34,630 nucleotides of DNA from Betaproteobacteria bacterium (GCA_023266235.1 JAHFRL010000039.1:1-34630); one strand, 5' to 3'; shown: positions 16,579 to 25,023, numbered from the stretch's first letter. The notes: generated by a model from the letters alone, not told the origin. Numbers and translations: made by a program.

Positions 16579-17337
16579 GTGAAGTACGACTGGCAGTGGA
16601 GCATCTTCTTCCAGATGGCCGCGGACGGCTCTGGGACATGGCTCCACTACCTGTTCGTGGGACTCCTTTGGAGCCTCGCGACCGCGCTTGCCGCGTGGGT
16701 GCTCGCTCTTTCGATCGGTTCGGCGATCGGGACGCTGCGGACCATTCCCGTCCCGTGGGTAGTCCGCCTCGGCAACGCGTACGTGGAGGTCTTCCGCAAC
16801 ATTCCGCTGCTCGTCCAGATGTTCTTGTGGTTTTTCGTATTTCCCGAACTCGTGCCGCAGCACCTCGGCGACGCCATAAAACAGATGCCGCCGCCGTGGG
16901 GGTCTTATATCCCGGCGGTGCTGTGCCTTGGAATCTACACCTCGGTGCGCGTCGCCGAGCAGGTCCGCGCGGGCATCCAGTCGCTGCCGCGTGGACAGAT
17001 GATGGCCGGCACCGCGCTCGGCCTGAGCCTGCCGCAAACCTACCGCTACGTGATCCTGCCGATGGCGTTCCGCATCGTGATGCCGCCGCTTACCTCCGAG
17101 TTCCTCAACATCATCAAGAATTCGTCCGTAGCGCTGACGATAGGGCTGCTCGAGTTGACCGGGCGCGCGCGTGCCATGCAGGAATTCAGCTTCAAGGTGT
17201 TCGAAGCGTTTTCCGCCGCTACCGTCATTTACCTTTTGACCAACCTCGTGATCGTGCTGCTCATGCGCACGCTTGAGCGCCGGCTGCGGGTGCCAGGTTT
17301 CATCGGCAGCGCCACTCAGGTCACGCCCGGGCACTGA
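16579..17337 (+). CDS. gltJ: Glutamate/aspartate ABC transporter permease GltJ
   Basis: An inner-membrane permease of 252 residues of the HisM/GlnP family, with about five membrane helices. VEVFRNIPLLVQMFLWFF is the conserved FRNxPLLVQ entry motif, and EQVRAGIQSLPRGQMMAGTA begins the cytoplasmic EAA loop that contacts the ATPase. The start is GTG with GGGAGG eight bases upstream. The stop is followed four bases later by the gltK ATG, so the two are coupled. Pairs with GltK to form the channel. Confidence 0.93.
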   Translation: MKYDWQWSIFFQMAADGSGTWLHYLFVGLLWSLATALAAWVLALSIGSAIGTLRTIPVPWVVRLGNAYVEVFRNIPLLVQMFLWFFVFPELVPQHLGDAIKQMPPPWGSYIPAVLCLGIYTSVRVAEQVRAGIQSLPRGQMMAGTALGLSLPQTYRYVILPMAFRIVMPPLTSEFLNIIKNSSVALTIGLLELTGRARAMQEFSFKVFEAFSAATVIYLLTNLVIVLLMRTLERRLRVPGFIGSATQVTPGH

Positions 17338-17341
17338 GCGC

Positions 17342-18034
17342 ATGTTTACCGGCTACGATTTCGAGGTCATCCAGCGCTCGCTCCCCTATCTGTTCAGGGA
17401 GGGCATGACCTTCACCGTCACGCTGACGCTGCTCGCGATGTCGGGCGGTATTGTATTCGGAACACTGCTCGCCATGATGCGGCTGTCGAACCACACCGTG
17501 CTCAACCTGCCGGCGGGCGCTTACGTCAACATGATGCGCTCCGTGCCGCTGGTGCTGGTGATTTTCTGGTTTTACTTCCTGGTGCCGTACATCGGCGCGT
17601 GGGTCATAGGCGCCTCGCAGCCCGTCCAGGTCGGCGCATTTTTATCGTCCGTGATCACATTCATGCTGTTCGAAGCGGCGTATTACTGCGAAATCATGCG
17701 CGCAGGCATCCAATCGATACCGCGCGGCCAGGTTGCAGCCGGCCAGGCGCTCGGCCTCAACTACTGGCAAACGATGGGGCATATCGTGCTGCCGCAGGCC
17801 TTCCGCAACATGACGCCGGTGCTGCTCACGCAGACCATCATTCTGTTCCAGGACACGTCGCTGGTGTACGTCATATCGGTCACCGATTTTCTGGGCGCGG
17901 CCGCGAAAATCGCGAATCGCGACTATCGGCTGGTAGAGATGTATACCTTCGCCGCGGCGGTGTATTTCATCATTTCATTTTCTCTGTCCTACGTCGTGAA
18001 AATGCTGCAAGCCAAGATGGCCATCATCCGTTAA
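17342..18034 (+). CDS. gltK: Glutamate/aspartate ABC transporter permease GltK
   Basis: An inner-membrane permease of 230 residues of the HisM/GlnP family. The N-terminus FDFEVIQRSLPYLFREGMT-like sequence leads into the first helix, MMRSVPLVLVIFWFYF is the conserved (F/M)RxxPLV motif, and EIMRAGIQSIPRGQVAAGQA opens the EAA loop. The ATG at 17342 is chosen over an upstream start at 17273 because it follows the gltJ stop by a few bases and matches the family N-terminus. The gltL ATG follows 9 bases after the stop. Confidence 0.93.
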   Translation: MFTGYDFEVIQRSLPYLFREGMTFTVTLTLLAMSGGIVFGTLLAMMRLSNHTVLNLPAGAYVNMMRSVPLVLVIFWFYFLVPYIGAWVIGASQPVQVGAFLSSVITFMLFEAAYYCEIMRAGIQSIPRGQVAAGQALGLNYWQTMGHIVLPQAFRNMTPVLLTQTIILFQDTSLVYVISVTDFLGAAAKIANRDYRLVEMYTFAAAVYFIISFSLSYVVKMLQAKMAIIR

Positions 18035-18043
18035 GGTTCCGCT

Positions 18044-18781
18044 ATGTCCGCCATGATCGAAATCAAAAACATCAGCAAATGGTACGAGAGCTTCCAGGTC
18101 CTGACCAACTGCACGACACACGTTGATAAAGGCGAAGTTGTCGTGGTGTGCGGGCCATCGGGCTCGGGCAAGAGCACGCTGATCAAGGTCGTGAACGGGC
18201 TCGAGCCGTTCCAGCAGGGCGACGTCATTGTCGACGGCATATCGGTTGCCGCGAAAGACACCAACCTGCCGAAACTGCGTTCGCGCATCGGCATGGTGTT
18301 CCAGAACTTCGAACTGTTTCCGCATCTGTCGATCACGGAAAACCTGACGCTGGGCCAAATTAAGGTGCTCGGCCGCTCGCAGGATGAAGCAAGGGAAAGA
18401 GGACTGAAACTTCTCGACCGCGTCGGTCTCAAAGAGCAGGCGCCCAAGTATCCTGGGCAGCTGTCCGGCGGCCAGCAGCAGCGCGTTGCCATTGCGCGCG
18501 CATTGTCGATGGACCCGATTGCGATGCTCTTTGACGAGCCGACTTCCGCGCTCGACCCGGAGATGATCAACGAAGTGCTCGACGTGATGGTCGAACTGGC
18601 CAAGGAAGGCATGACCATGATGGTGGTGACGCACGAGATGGGATTCGCGCGCAAGGTCGCGCACCGCGTGATCTTCATGGACATGGGCGAGATCGTCGAA
18701 GACGCGAACAAGGAAGATTTCTTCGGCAAGCCCCGTTCCGAGCGGGCGCAATTGTTCCTGTCCAAGATCCTGCACCACTGA
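18044..18781 (+). CDS. gltL: Glutamate/aspartate ABC transporter ATPase GltL
   Basis: The ATP-binding subunit, 245 residues, of the polar amino acid uptake family. Walker A is GPSGSGKST (37-45), the signature [15 protein letters not shown] starts at 140, Walker B ends in FDEPTSALD with Asp164 and Glu165, and the switch His197 is in VVTHEMG. All catalytic residues are intact. It powers the GltJK channel. The gene ends [18 protein letters not shown]; 25 bases later a diverged second copy of this tail occurs at 18807. Confidence 0.95.
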   Translation: MSAMIEIKNISKWYESFQVLTNCTTHVDKGEVVVVCGPSGSGKSTLIKVVNGLEPFQQGDVIVDGISVAAKDTNLPKLRSRIGMVFQNFELFPHLSITENLTLGQIKVLGRSQDEARERGLKLLDRVGLKEQAPKYPGQLSGGQQQRVAIARALSMDPIAMLFDEPTSALDPEMINEVLDVMVELAKEGMTMMVVTHEMGFARKVAHRVIFMDMGEIVEDANKEDFFGKPRSERAQLFLSKILHH

Positions 18782-18806
18782 GGCGTGCATCGATCGCTCG
18801 AAACGG

Positions 18807-18863
18807 GGCAAGCCGCGCTCCGAGCGCGCGGTGCAGTTCCTCTCCAAGATCCTACATCACTGA
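18807..18863 (+). pseudogene. Relic of the 3' end of a second gltL-type gene
   Basis: Codons at 18807-18863 read [18 protein letters not shown] and then TGA, matching the intact GltL tail [18 protein letters not shown]. My hand alignment gives 46 of 57 identical bases. Outside the QL/VQ pair every difference is a synonymous third-base change. The fragment has no start and no clear homology upstream, except perhaps GATCGCTCGAAACG, which resembles part of gltL with small gaps. It is therefore the leftover tail of a divergent gltL homologue, not a fresh duplication of the neighbouring gene. Confidence 0.8.
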
Positions 18864-18983
18864 TTTCGATCCAATGCAACGTGTCCGAACCCAGGGTTCG
18901 GCTCCGCTTCGTGCGTTAACCCTTACCCGCAAATGTGAGACCGGCTGCGGTCGAACCCATTACGCCCGTTAAGATCATCCGCT

Positions 18984-19025
18984 TTGACTTACATCAAAGC
19001 AGGTTGATGCGCGGTGTCGTATTTT
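18984..19025 (+). promoter_or_regulatory. Candidate FNR/Anr-type promoter
   Basis: TTGAC-TTAC-ATCAA (18984-18997) matches the FNR/Anr consensus TTGAT-N4-ATCAA at nine of ten positions. TATTTT at 19020-19025 lies exactly where the -10 of a class II FNR promoter should be if the box is centred at -41.5, giving a start near 19032. The lipoprotein ATG follows at 19103. Oxygen or NO control of that gene is an inference. Apart from this element and the gltL relic, the 321-base gap 18782-19102 shows nothing else. Confidence 0.5.
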
Positions 19026-19102
19026 CGTATCTATCTTTGTGATCCCCTGGCGTCCGGCGGGTAGCAGCCGACCGAGAGCCCAATTGAACAATGGGGGTAG
19101 AT

Positions 19103-20263
19103 ATGTCACGGATCGCAGGGCTGCCGGTTGTCGCAGTGTTGTTGTGCTCTTGCGCGACTTTTCTTCCGCCGCCGCCGGATCTGTCTGCAATGTCGACCTA
19201 TCGCCTAGAAAAGCTGCCGCTAGCCGTCGGCGTGCACTACACGGCGGAATTCCGCAATTACAAGGAGAAGATTCGGCTTGGCTTATCGAATTACGAGACC
19301 GACTTCGGCACGCCCAGCGTTGTCCTTTTCGGTGGCGCGATGTCGGCACTATTCGAAAAAGTGATTCCCCTCGATAAGTGGCCGCAAAACGAACAAGACG
19401 CTTTGCTTGACCTGGTCATCGTTCCGCGCATCCAGTCTGCCGCGGCAATCGGTAAGCCCGAACCGTACATACGGTACATCGTCGCACTATATGGGTCCTC
19501 CGGCGCGGAGATTTCGACGCTTGAGGTTGAAGGCCACGGTTGGTCGAAGACTTACCTGAGCGATTACAGCGTTCCGGACGCGATTCTCAATGCGATGGGG
19601 CAGCTTGTCGTAAGGCTGTCAAGCGATCCCTGGATCGTCGCGCGCGTATCCCCTGGCCATGCACGGACCGCAAGTCAACCGCGACCTCAAGGAACGGCTG
19701 AAGGGAAAGCGGCGAGCGGCGTATCGGTAATGGTGCTCGGACCCGAAACGCGGGACGATCGTCAGAAGCGGGACAACCTCGAGAATTGTCTGGAGTCGGC
19801 TTTCAAGGCGAATGTCGGCAAAGGCACCTCGGTAGTACCCGCCAAAGAAGTGCGCGGGCGCCTGTTTCCATGGCTTGAGCGCGGCGTTGCTCCATTCGAT
19901 GAGGAAGGATTCAAACGCGTGATCGCAAATCCGCTAATCACGTCCGGCTTGGGGCAACTCGGCGTACGCTATCTCGCGTTGGCCTCGATGGTCACGAAGG
20001 GCCAAATGGGTGGGCCGTTCGCGTGCGGCGGAAGCGCCATGGGTGCGGGGTGTTTCGGAGCGTCGTCCGGCGAATACGAGAGCGCGTTGACGGTGACGCT
20101 CTGGGATTTGACGGCCTCGGCAGCTGTGGCCGCGCCCCTGGTCGCACAAGCCAAGGGAACATCATGGATTGTCGGCTTCATCTTCCCGATCTGGCACAGC
20201 GCCGAAACTGCGAGCAAGGTTTGTGCGGAGGCCGCAGCGAGTATTTCGCGATTACTTCAATAG
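19103..20263 (+). CDS. Hypothetical lipoprotein
   Basis: A protein of 386 residues that I do not recognise. The N-terminus is a short lipoprotein signal: hydrophobic residues 5-14, then L-C-S-C with the acylated Cys at 17, followed by a Pro-rich stretch. Residues from about 20 to 170 look like one mixed alpha/beta domain; a linker near 185-205 (HARTASQPRPQGTAEG) leads to a second domain ending in several Gly/Cys residues (FACGGSAMGAGCFGASSG) and a final helical tail. The protein is probably tethered to a membrane on the periplasmic side. GGGGG five bases before 19103 supports that start; an ATG at 19091 would add four residues. The codon mix looks less GC-biased than its neighbours. It ends eight bases from the convergent argE-type gene. 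Confidence 0.75.
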   Translation: MSRIAGLPVVAVLLCSCATFLPPPPDLSAMSTYRLEKLPLAVGVHYTAEFRNYKEKIRLGLSNYETDFGTPSVVLFGGAMSALFEKVIPLDKWPQNEQDALLDLVIVPRIQSAAAIGKPEPYIRYIVALYGSSGAEISTLEVEGHGWSKTYLSDYSVPDAILNAMGQLVVRLSSDPWIVARVSPGHARTASQPRPQGTAEGKAASGVSVMVLGPETRDDRQKRDNLENCLESAFKANVGKGTSVVPAKEVRGRLFPWLERGVAPFDEEGFKRVIANPLITSGLGQLGVRYLALASMVTKGQMGGPFACGGSAMGAGCFGASSGEYESALTVTLWDLTASAAVAAPLVAQAKGTSWIVGFIFPIWHSAETASKVCAEAAASISRLLQ

Positions 20264-20271
20264 CGCGACGG

Positions 20272-21450
20272 TCAAGGCCGCTCGCAGACGCGCTGCATCA
20301 GCCGCCGCATGAACTGCTCGCACTTGAGCACCTGATCGATCGCGACGAACTCGTTCGGCTTGTGCGCCTGCTCGATCGAGCCCGGGCCGCATACCACCGT
20401 CGGGATGCCGGCACGCTGGAATTGGGACCCCTCGGTGCCGAACGATACCTTGCCGAGGTCGCTGTTGCCGGACAATTCCTGCGCCAAGCACACGATTCCC
20501 GCCTCCGGACTGGTGTCAAGTAACGGCAGCACCGACAACGGCGTTACGCTGAAGCCGGCATCCGGCTCAATTGCGCGCATCTCGGGTTCGAGCCTGGTTG
20601 CGACATGACGCTTGAACTCGGCGAGCAGCGCGTCCGGGTCGTCGCCCGGCAGATGGCGGAACTCGAAGTCGAACACGCATTCGTGCGGCACGATGTTGAG
20701 CGCCGTGCCGCCGCGGATCACGCCGGTATGCACCGTGGTGTGCGCGATGTCGAAGCTGCGGTCGTACGGACCCTGGTCGCGATGGCGGCGCGCCATACTC
20801 TTCAGAAACGCGATCGCCTCCGCCGCGGCCTCCACCGCATTGACGCCAAGCGGCGCGTACGCGGAATGCGCGGCGAGGCCCCGCACCGTGCAGCGGAACC
20901 CCCGCTTGCCCTTGTGCGCGATCACCGGACGCATCTGCGTCGGCTCGCCGACTATGCAGGATTGGGGCCTGATGCCGGCGCGCGCCAGATCCGAAAGCAG
21001 GCGGCCGACACCGATGCAACCGACTTCCTCGTCATAGGAGAACGCGAAATGCAGCGGGGTTTTCAAGCCGCGCCGCGCGAATTCCGGCGCCAGCGCAAGC
21101 GCCACCGCCACGAAGCTTTTCATGTCGCAAGTGCCGCGACCGTAGAGCTTGCCGTCTTTTTCGGCAAGCTCGAACGGGTCGGTATCCCACGCCTGCCCCT
21201 CGACCGGCACCACGTCGGTGTGCCCCGACAGCACGATGCCCGCCTCGCCCGCCGGTCCCAGCGTCGCGAACAGATTGGCCTTGCGCCGGTCGTCGTCGTA
21301 GGTCAAGCGGGATTCGGCGCCGAGCGCCCGCAGGTAATCGCGCACGAAGTGAATCAACTCGAGATTGGAATCGCGGCTGACGGTCGGGAAAGCGACGAGC
21401 TTGCGGATCATCTCGATACTGGCCGGCGCGCCGGCGTTGTTTACTGCCAT
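20272..21450 (-). CDS. argE: Acetylornithine deacetylase / ArgE-type M20 deacylase
   Basis: A metallo-aminoacylase of 392 residues in the M20 family, with the closest resemblance to ArgE, which removes acetyl from N-acetyl-L-ornithine. Metal and catalytic residues can be read: His77 and Asp79 in SGHTDVVPV, Asp109 in GRGTCDMKSF, Glu141-Glu142 in YDEEVGC, Glu169 in VGEPT and a C-terminal His in EQAHKPNEF. RGGTALNIVPHEC is the dimerisation (lid) domain signature. The ATG at 21450 is chosen over 21507 because the promoter just upstream places the transcript start between them. Burkholderiales often carry ArgE-like proteins outside arginine operons; its position opposite a peptide importer could mean it acts on imported N-acyl amino acids or dipeptides. 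Confidence 0.85.
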   Translation of the reverse strand: MAVNNAGAPASIEMIRKLVAFPTVSRDSNLELIHFVRDYLRALGAESRLTYDDDRRKANLFATLGPAGEAGIVLSGHTDVVPVEGQAWDTDPFELAEKDGKLYGRGTCDMKSFVAVALALAPEFARRGLKTPLHFAFSYDEEVGCIGVGRLLSDLARAGIRPQSCIVGEPTQMRPVIAHKGKRGFRCTVRGLAAHSAYAPLGVNAVEAAAEAIAFLKSMARRHRDQGPYDRSFDIAHTTVHTGVIRGGTALNIVPHECVFDFEFRHLPGDDPDALLAEFKRHVATRLEPEMRAIEPDAGFSVTPLSVLPLLDTSPEAGIVCLAQELSGNSDLGKVSFGTEGSQFQRAGIPTVVCGPGSIEQAHKPNEFVAIDQVLKCEQFMRRLMQRVCERP

Positions 21451-21478
21451 GATCCGGGAATTCCGCGGGAAAGCAGCC

Positions 21479-21507
21479 AGAATAGGTGCGCGGTTTAAAG
21501 GTGTCAA
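21479..21507 (-). promoter_or_regulatory. Sigma70 promoter of the argE-type gene
   Basis: On the minus strand TTGACA (21507 to 21502), a 17-base spacer and TATTCT (21484 to 21479) give a near-consensus promoter. Transcription would start near 21472, leaving a 5' leader of about 22 bases before the ATG at 21450. This also rules out the longer start at 21507. Confidence 0.8.
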
Positions 21508-21604
21508 TTACAGGTCGCGCGCACCCATTTGACAGCCGCTGCGGCGCCATCACAAGCACGCGAATTTACGGTATGCTGAACACGTTTGTCCCAAGGGGGG
21601 TTCC

Positions 21605-23167
21605 ATGCCGCCACGCGTTTTCGCCGCCGCCATTGCACTGCTGCTTGGCGTGACCCCCGCGGTTGCCGCGGACTTGAGCGTTGCCGTCGGCGCGGATGTC
21701 ACCTCGATCGACCCGCACTACCATAACCTCACGCCCAACAATAACATCGCCGAGCACATTTTCGAGACGCTGGTCGCCAAAGGCCCGAAATCGTCGTTGC
21801 GGCCGGCGCTTGCGGTCGCGTGGAAAGCGATCGACGACCTGACGTGGGAATTCAAGCTGCGCAAAGGCGTCAAATTCCATGACGGCTCGGACTTTACCGC
21901 CGCCGACGTCGCGTTCTCGATCGACCGCACCGGACAAGTGCCGAACAGTCCGTCGCCGTTCACCATCTACACCAGGCAGATCACCGAAAAGATCATCGTC
22001 GACCCGCTGACGATACGGCTCAAGACCGCGACGCCTTATCCGCTGATGCCGAACGACATGAGCACGGTATTCATCGTCTCGAGCAGGGCCGCCAAAGGCG
22101 CCGCGACCGACGACTTCAACACCGGCAAAGCAACCGTCGGCACCGGTCCGTTCAAGTTCGTGCGCTACGCCAGGGGCGACCGCATCGAGCTCGCGCGTTT
22201 TGATGCGTACTGGGGACCCCGACCGGCGTGGGACAAAGTCACGTTTCGCGTCATTGCCAGCGACCCGTCGCGTGTCGCGTCGCTGCTCGCTGGCGACGTG
22301 CGCGCGGTCGAAGCCGTGCCGACCACCGACCTCGCGAGACTGAGCAAAAACGCGGACCTCACGATCTATCGCACGATTTCGCACCGCGTGATGTATCTGC
22401 ATCTCGACACCAACCGCGATAAAACGCCGTTTGTCACCGACAAAGCGGGCAAACCGCTCGCCAAGAACCCGCTCAAGGACCTGCGCGTACGGCGTGCGAT
22501 CTCGAAGGCAATCAACCGTCCCGCCATCGTCGAGCGCGTGATGGACGGCGCGGCGGTCGCGACCGGACAGCTGATGCCGGAGGGCATGTTCGGTTACACG
22601 CCGAATCTCAAGCCCGAGCCGTTCGACCCCGAGGGCGCGAAGAAGCTGCTGGCTGAAGCGGGCTACCCCGACGGTTTCGGCATCACGCTGCACGGCCCCA
22701 ACGACCGCTACGTCAACGACGACCAGATCTGCCAGGCGCTCGCGCAAATGCTGACGCGCGTCGGCATCCAGACCAAAATCGAAACTTTGCCCTCATCGGT
22801 GTATTTCACGCGCGGCACCAAGCTCGAGTTCAGTTTCATGCTGGTGGGATGGGCGGCTGATACCGCGGAAGCTTCGTCGCCGTTGAAGTCGCTGCTCGCG
22901 ACCTTCGACGCGAAGAAGGGCATGGGCGGCGCGAACCGCGGCCGCTACTCGAATCCGAAAATGGACGCGGTGCTCGAGCAGGCGCTTGCCACGGTTGACG
23001 ACGCCAAGCGCGAAAAGCTCTTGCAGCAGGCAACCGAAATCGGCATCGGCGACCTCGGCATCATCCCGCTGCATCACCAGGTCAATCTGTGGGGCGCGCG
23101 CAAGGGCATCGCTTATACGCCGCGCACCGACGAGCGCACGCTCGCCCACGAATTCAGGCCACAGTAG
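21605..23167 (+). CDS. Peptide-type ABC transporter binding protein (SBP family 5), first copy
   Basis: A periplasmic binding protein of 520 residues. The signal peptide (1-22) ends VAAD without a lipobox Cys. The family opening DVTSIDPHYHNLTPNNNIAE and the conserved LRKGVKFHDGSDFTAADVAFS block are present, as are RVRRAISKAINRPAIVERV and the late VNLWGARKGIAYTPRTDERT. SBP family 5 members bind di- and oligopeptides, opines, nickel chelates or glutathione, so the ligand is not certain. AAGGGGGG precedes the ATG. The next gene is a close paralogue, and both probably serve the permease and ATPase genes downstream. A lone TTGACA at 21529 on the plus strand lacks a matching -10; TATGCT at 21572 is a possible alternative -10. 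Confidence 0.92.
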   Translation: MPPRVFAAAIALLLGVTPAVAADLSVAVGADVTSIDPHYHNLTPNNNIAEHIFETLVAKGPKSSLRPALAVAWKAIDDLTWEFKLRKGVKFHDGSDFTAADVAFSIDRTGQVPNSPSPFTIYTRQITEKIIVDPLTIRLKTATPYPLMPNDMSTVFIVSSRAAKGAATDDFNTGKATVGTGPFKFVRYARGDRIELARFDAYWGPRPAWDKVTFRVIASDPSRVASLLAGDVRAVEAVPTTDLARLSKNADLTIYRTISHRVMYLHLDTNRDKTPFVTDKAGKPLAKNPLKDLRVRRAISKAINRPAIVERVMDGAAVATGQLMPEGMFGYTPNLKPEPFDPEGAKKLLAEAGYPDGFGITLHGPNDRYVNDDQICQALAQMLTRVGIQTKIETLPSSVYFTRGTKLEFSFMLVGWAADTAEASSPLKSLLATFDAKKGMGGANRGRYSNPKMDAVLEQALATVDDAKREKLLQQATEIGIGDLGIIPLHHQVNLWGARKGIAYTPRTDERTLAHEFRPQ

Positions 23168-23217
23168 GAAATATTGTTGAGTGTTGAGCAAATGCGGCCC
23201 GGCTGGGGTTTGGTTTC

Positions 23218-23240
23218 ACCGTTTACCGTTCACCATTAAC
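23218..23240. repeat. Degenerate heptamer tandem repeat ACCGTTT/ACCGTTC/ACCATTA
   Basis: ACCGTTT (23218-23224), ACCGTTC (23225-23231) and ACCATTA (23232-23238), then ACC, in the 102-base gap between the two binding-protein genes. A nearby GTTGAGT-GTTGAGC doublet has the same 7-base period. Heptamer arrays of this kind occur between genes in several bacterial groups. Confidence 0.6.
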
Positions 23241-23269
23241 CGGATATTTCTTTTTTCCCGGAGGCGGCA

Positions 23270-24841
23270 ATGAGCGCCCGCTTACTTTCCCTGGTCGCCG
23301 TATGCGCCGCGAGCTGCTCGTTAATGGCTGCGGCATGCGCCGCGGAAATCACCATCGGGCTCGGCGCCGAAGTGACTTCGCTCGACCCGCACTTTCTGAA
23401 TGCCGCGCCCAACAACAGCGTTGCCGAGCAGATCTTCGACAAGCTCATACACAACGACGCGCGCCAGAACCTGAGGCCCGGGCTGGCCGAAGCGTGGCGC
23501 GCGCTCGACGACACGACCTGGGAATTCAAGCTGCGCAAAGGCGTCAAGTTTCACGACGGCTCGGACTTCACCGCCGCCGATGTCGTGTTTTCGCTCGCGC
23601 GGCCGGCCATCCTCAACAGTCCCGGCGGCTTCACGATCTACACGCGCTCGATCACCGAGAAGATCGTCGTCGATCCCTACACCATCCGCCTGAAGACCGC
23701 CGCGCCGTATCCGAACATGCCGACCGACATGGCGGGTTTGATCATCATCTCGAGCAAGGCCGCCAAGGCGGCGACTACCGCCGATTTCGACTCGGGCAAG
23801 GCCACGATCGGCACCGGGCCGTGGAAGCTCACCCGCTTCGTCAAAGGCGACCGCATCGAGCTCGCGCGCAATGACAATTACTGGGGCGGCAAGGCGCCGT
23901 GGGAAAAAGTCACGTTGCGCCTGATCACGTCCGACCCGCCGCGCATCGCGGCGCTGCTCGCCGGCGACGTGCAATTGATCGAGATCGTCCCGACCGCTGA
24001 CTACGCCCGGCTCAAGACCAACAGGGACATCACGATCTTCACTATAATATCGAACCGTATGATCCACCTGCATCTCGATTCCCACCGCGACAAATCCCCG
24101 TTCGTCACCGACAAGGCCGGCAGGCCGCTCAACAGGAATCCGCTGAAAGATGCGCGCGTGCGGCGGGCGATTTCGAAAGCGATCAACCGCAACGCCATTG
24201 TCGAGCGCGTGATGGAGGGCCTCGCGATCCCGGCCGGCCAGCTGATGCCCGAAGGCTTTTTCGGCGTCGTGCCGGGCCTCAAGCCCGAGCCGTTCGACCC
24301 CGAGGGCGCGAAGAAACTGCTCGCCGAGGCCGGTTATCCCGGCGGTTTCGGCCTCACGCTGCACGGTCCCAACAACCGCTACGTCAACGACGAGCAGATC
24401 GTGCAGGCGGTGGCCCAGATGCTGGCGCGCGTCGGCATCGTCACCAAAGTCGAAGCCCTGCCGATGTCGGTCTACGTCGCGCGCGCCAACAAACTCGAGT
24501 TCAGCGCCGCGCTGCTCGACTGGGGCGTCACCACCAGCGAGGCCGCCTACCCGCTGCGCTCGCTGGTCGCGACCTACAACCGCGACAAAGGCTTCGGCAC
24601 CTGGAACTGGGGGCGCTACTCGAATCCGAAAATGGACGCCCTGCTCGAACAGGGCCTGGCCACGGTCGACAACGCCAGGCGTGAAAAGTTGCTGCAGCAG
24701 GCGACCGAGCTCGTGATCAACGATTATGGCTTGATCCCGCTGCATTACCAGGTCAATACCTGGGCCGCCCGCAAAGGTCTCGTCTATACCCCGCGCACCG
24801 ACGAGCGCACCTACGCGCAAGAAGTCCGGCCGGCGCCCTAG
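23270..24841 (+). CDS. Peptide-type ABC transporter binding protein (SBP family 5), second copy
   Basis: A periplasmic protein of 523 residues, a close paralogue of the preceding gene along its whole length: both share WEFKLRKGVKFHDGSDFTAA, RVRRAISKAINR and EGAKKLLAEAGYP. The signal peptide ends ACAA before EITIGLGAEVTSLDPHF. Differences concentrate in the second half (for example LDWGVTTSEAAYPLRSL versus VGWAADTAEASSPLKSL), the region that forms the ligand-binding lobe in this family, so the copies may bind different ligands. GGAGG six bases before the ATG supports the start. The downstream permease begins after a 218-base gap that holds a possible third binding-protein tail. Confidence 0.92.
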   Translation: MSARLLSLVAVCAASCSLMAAACAAEITIGLGAEVTSLDPHFLNAAPNNSVAEQIFDKLIHNDARQNLRPGLAEAWRALDDTTWEFKLRKGVKFHDGSDFTAADVVFSLARPAILNSPGGFTIYTRSITEKIVVDPYTIRLKTAAPYPNMPTDMAGLIIISSKAAKAATTADFDSGKATIGTGPWKLTRFVKGDRIELARNDNYWGGKAPWEKVTLRLITSDPPRIAALLAGDVQLIEIVPTADYARLKTNRDITIFTIISNRMIHLHLDSHRDKSPFVTDKAGRPLNRNPLKDARVRRAISKAINRNAIVERVMEGLAIPAGQLMPEGFFGVVPGLKPEPFDPEGAKKLLAEAGYPGGFGLTLHGPNNRYVNDEQIVQAVAQMLARVGIVTKVEALPMSVYVARANKLEFSAALLDWGVTTSEAAYPLRSLVATYNRDKGFGTWNWGRYSNPKMDALLEQGLATVDNARREKLLQQATELVINDYGLIPLHYQVNTWAARKGLVYTPRTDERTYAQEVRPAP

Positions 24842-24861
24842 TACGCGCCCAGGAGTGGTTG

Positions 24862-24945
24862 ATGAAGCATTGGATGTCCCGTATCCCGAGCCGCGTACTG
24901 CGCACCGGCGACATGACGCTCGCCCGCTACTTTCGCCCGCAATGA
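24862..24945 (+). pseudogene. Possible relic of a third binding-protein 3' end
   Basis: A 27-codon frame ends RTGDMTLARYFRPQ, then TGA, and resembles the tail of the first binding protein, RTDERTLAHEFRPQ; an upstream Trp and Arg also align with one gap. By hand, the last 42 bases share about 27 positions with the 3' end of the first copy, including ACGCTCGCCC. It could be a remnant of a third tandem copy or a chance small frame. AGGAG lies upstream, but no function is suggested. Confidence 0.35.
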
Positions 24946-25023
24946 GAAAACAGCAACCGTGAACGCGCACGGAACAACGACGAGGATACTCAGCGCCATG
25001 CAACTGCCGGGCTTCCCCCGCCT

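Noticed and set aside
15634..17343. Minus-strand frame of 569 codons opposite gltI-gltJ
   Set aside because: It spans two intact genes and the hairpin between them; composition is low-complexity Arg/His/Asp, typical of a shadow frame.
21529..21534. Plus-strand TTGACA before the first binding-protein gene as a -35 element
   Set aside because: Positions 16-18 bases downstream read CACAAGCA, unlike a -10; the TATGCT at 21572 is too far away.
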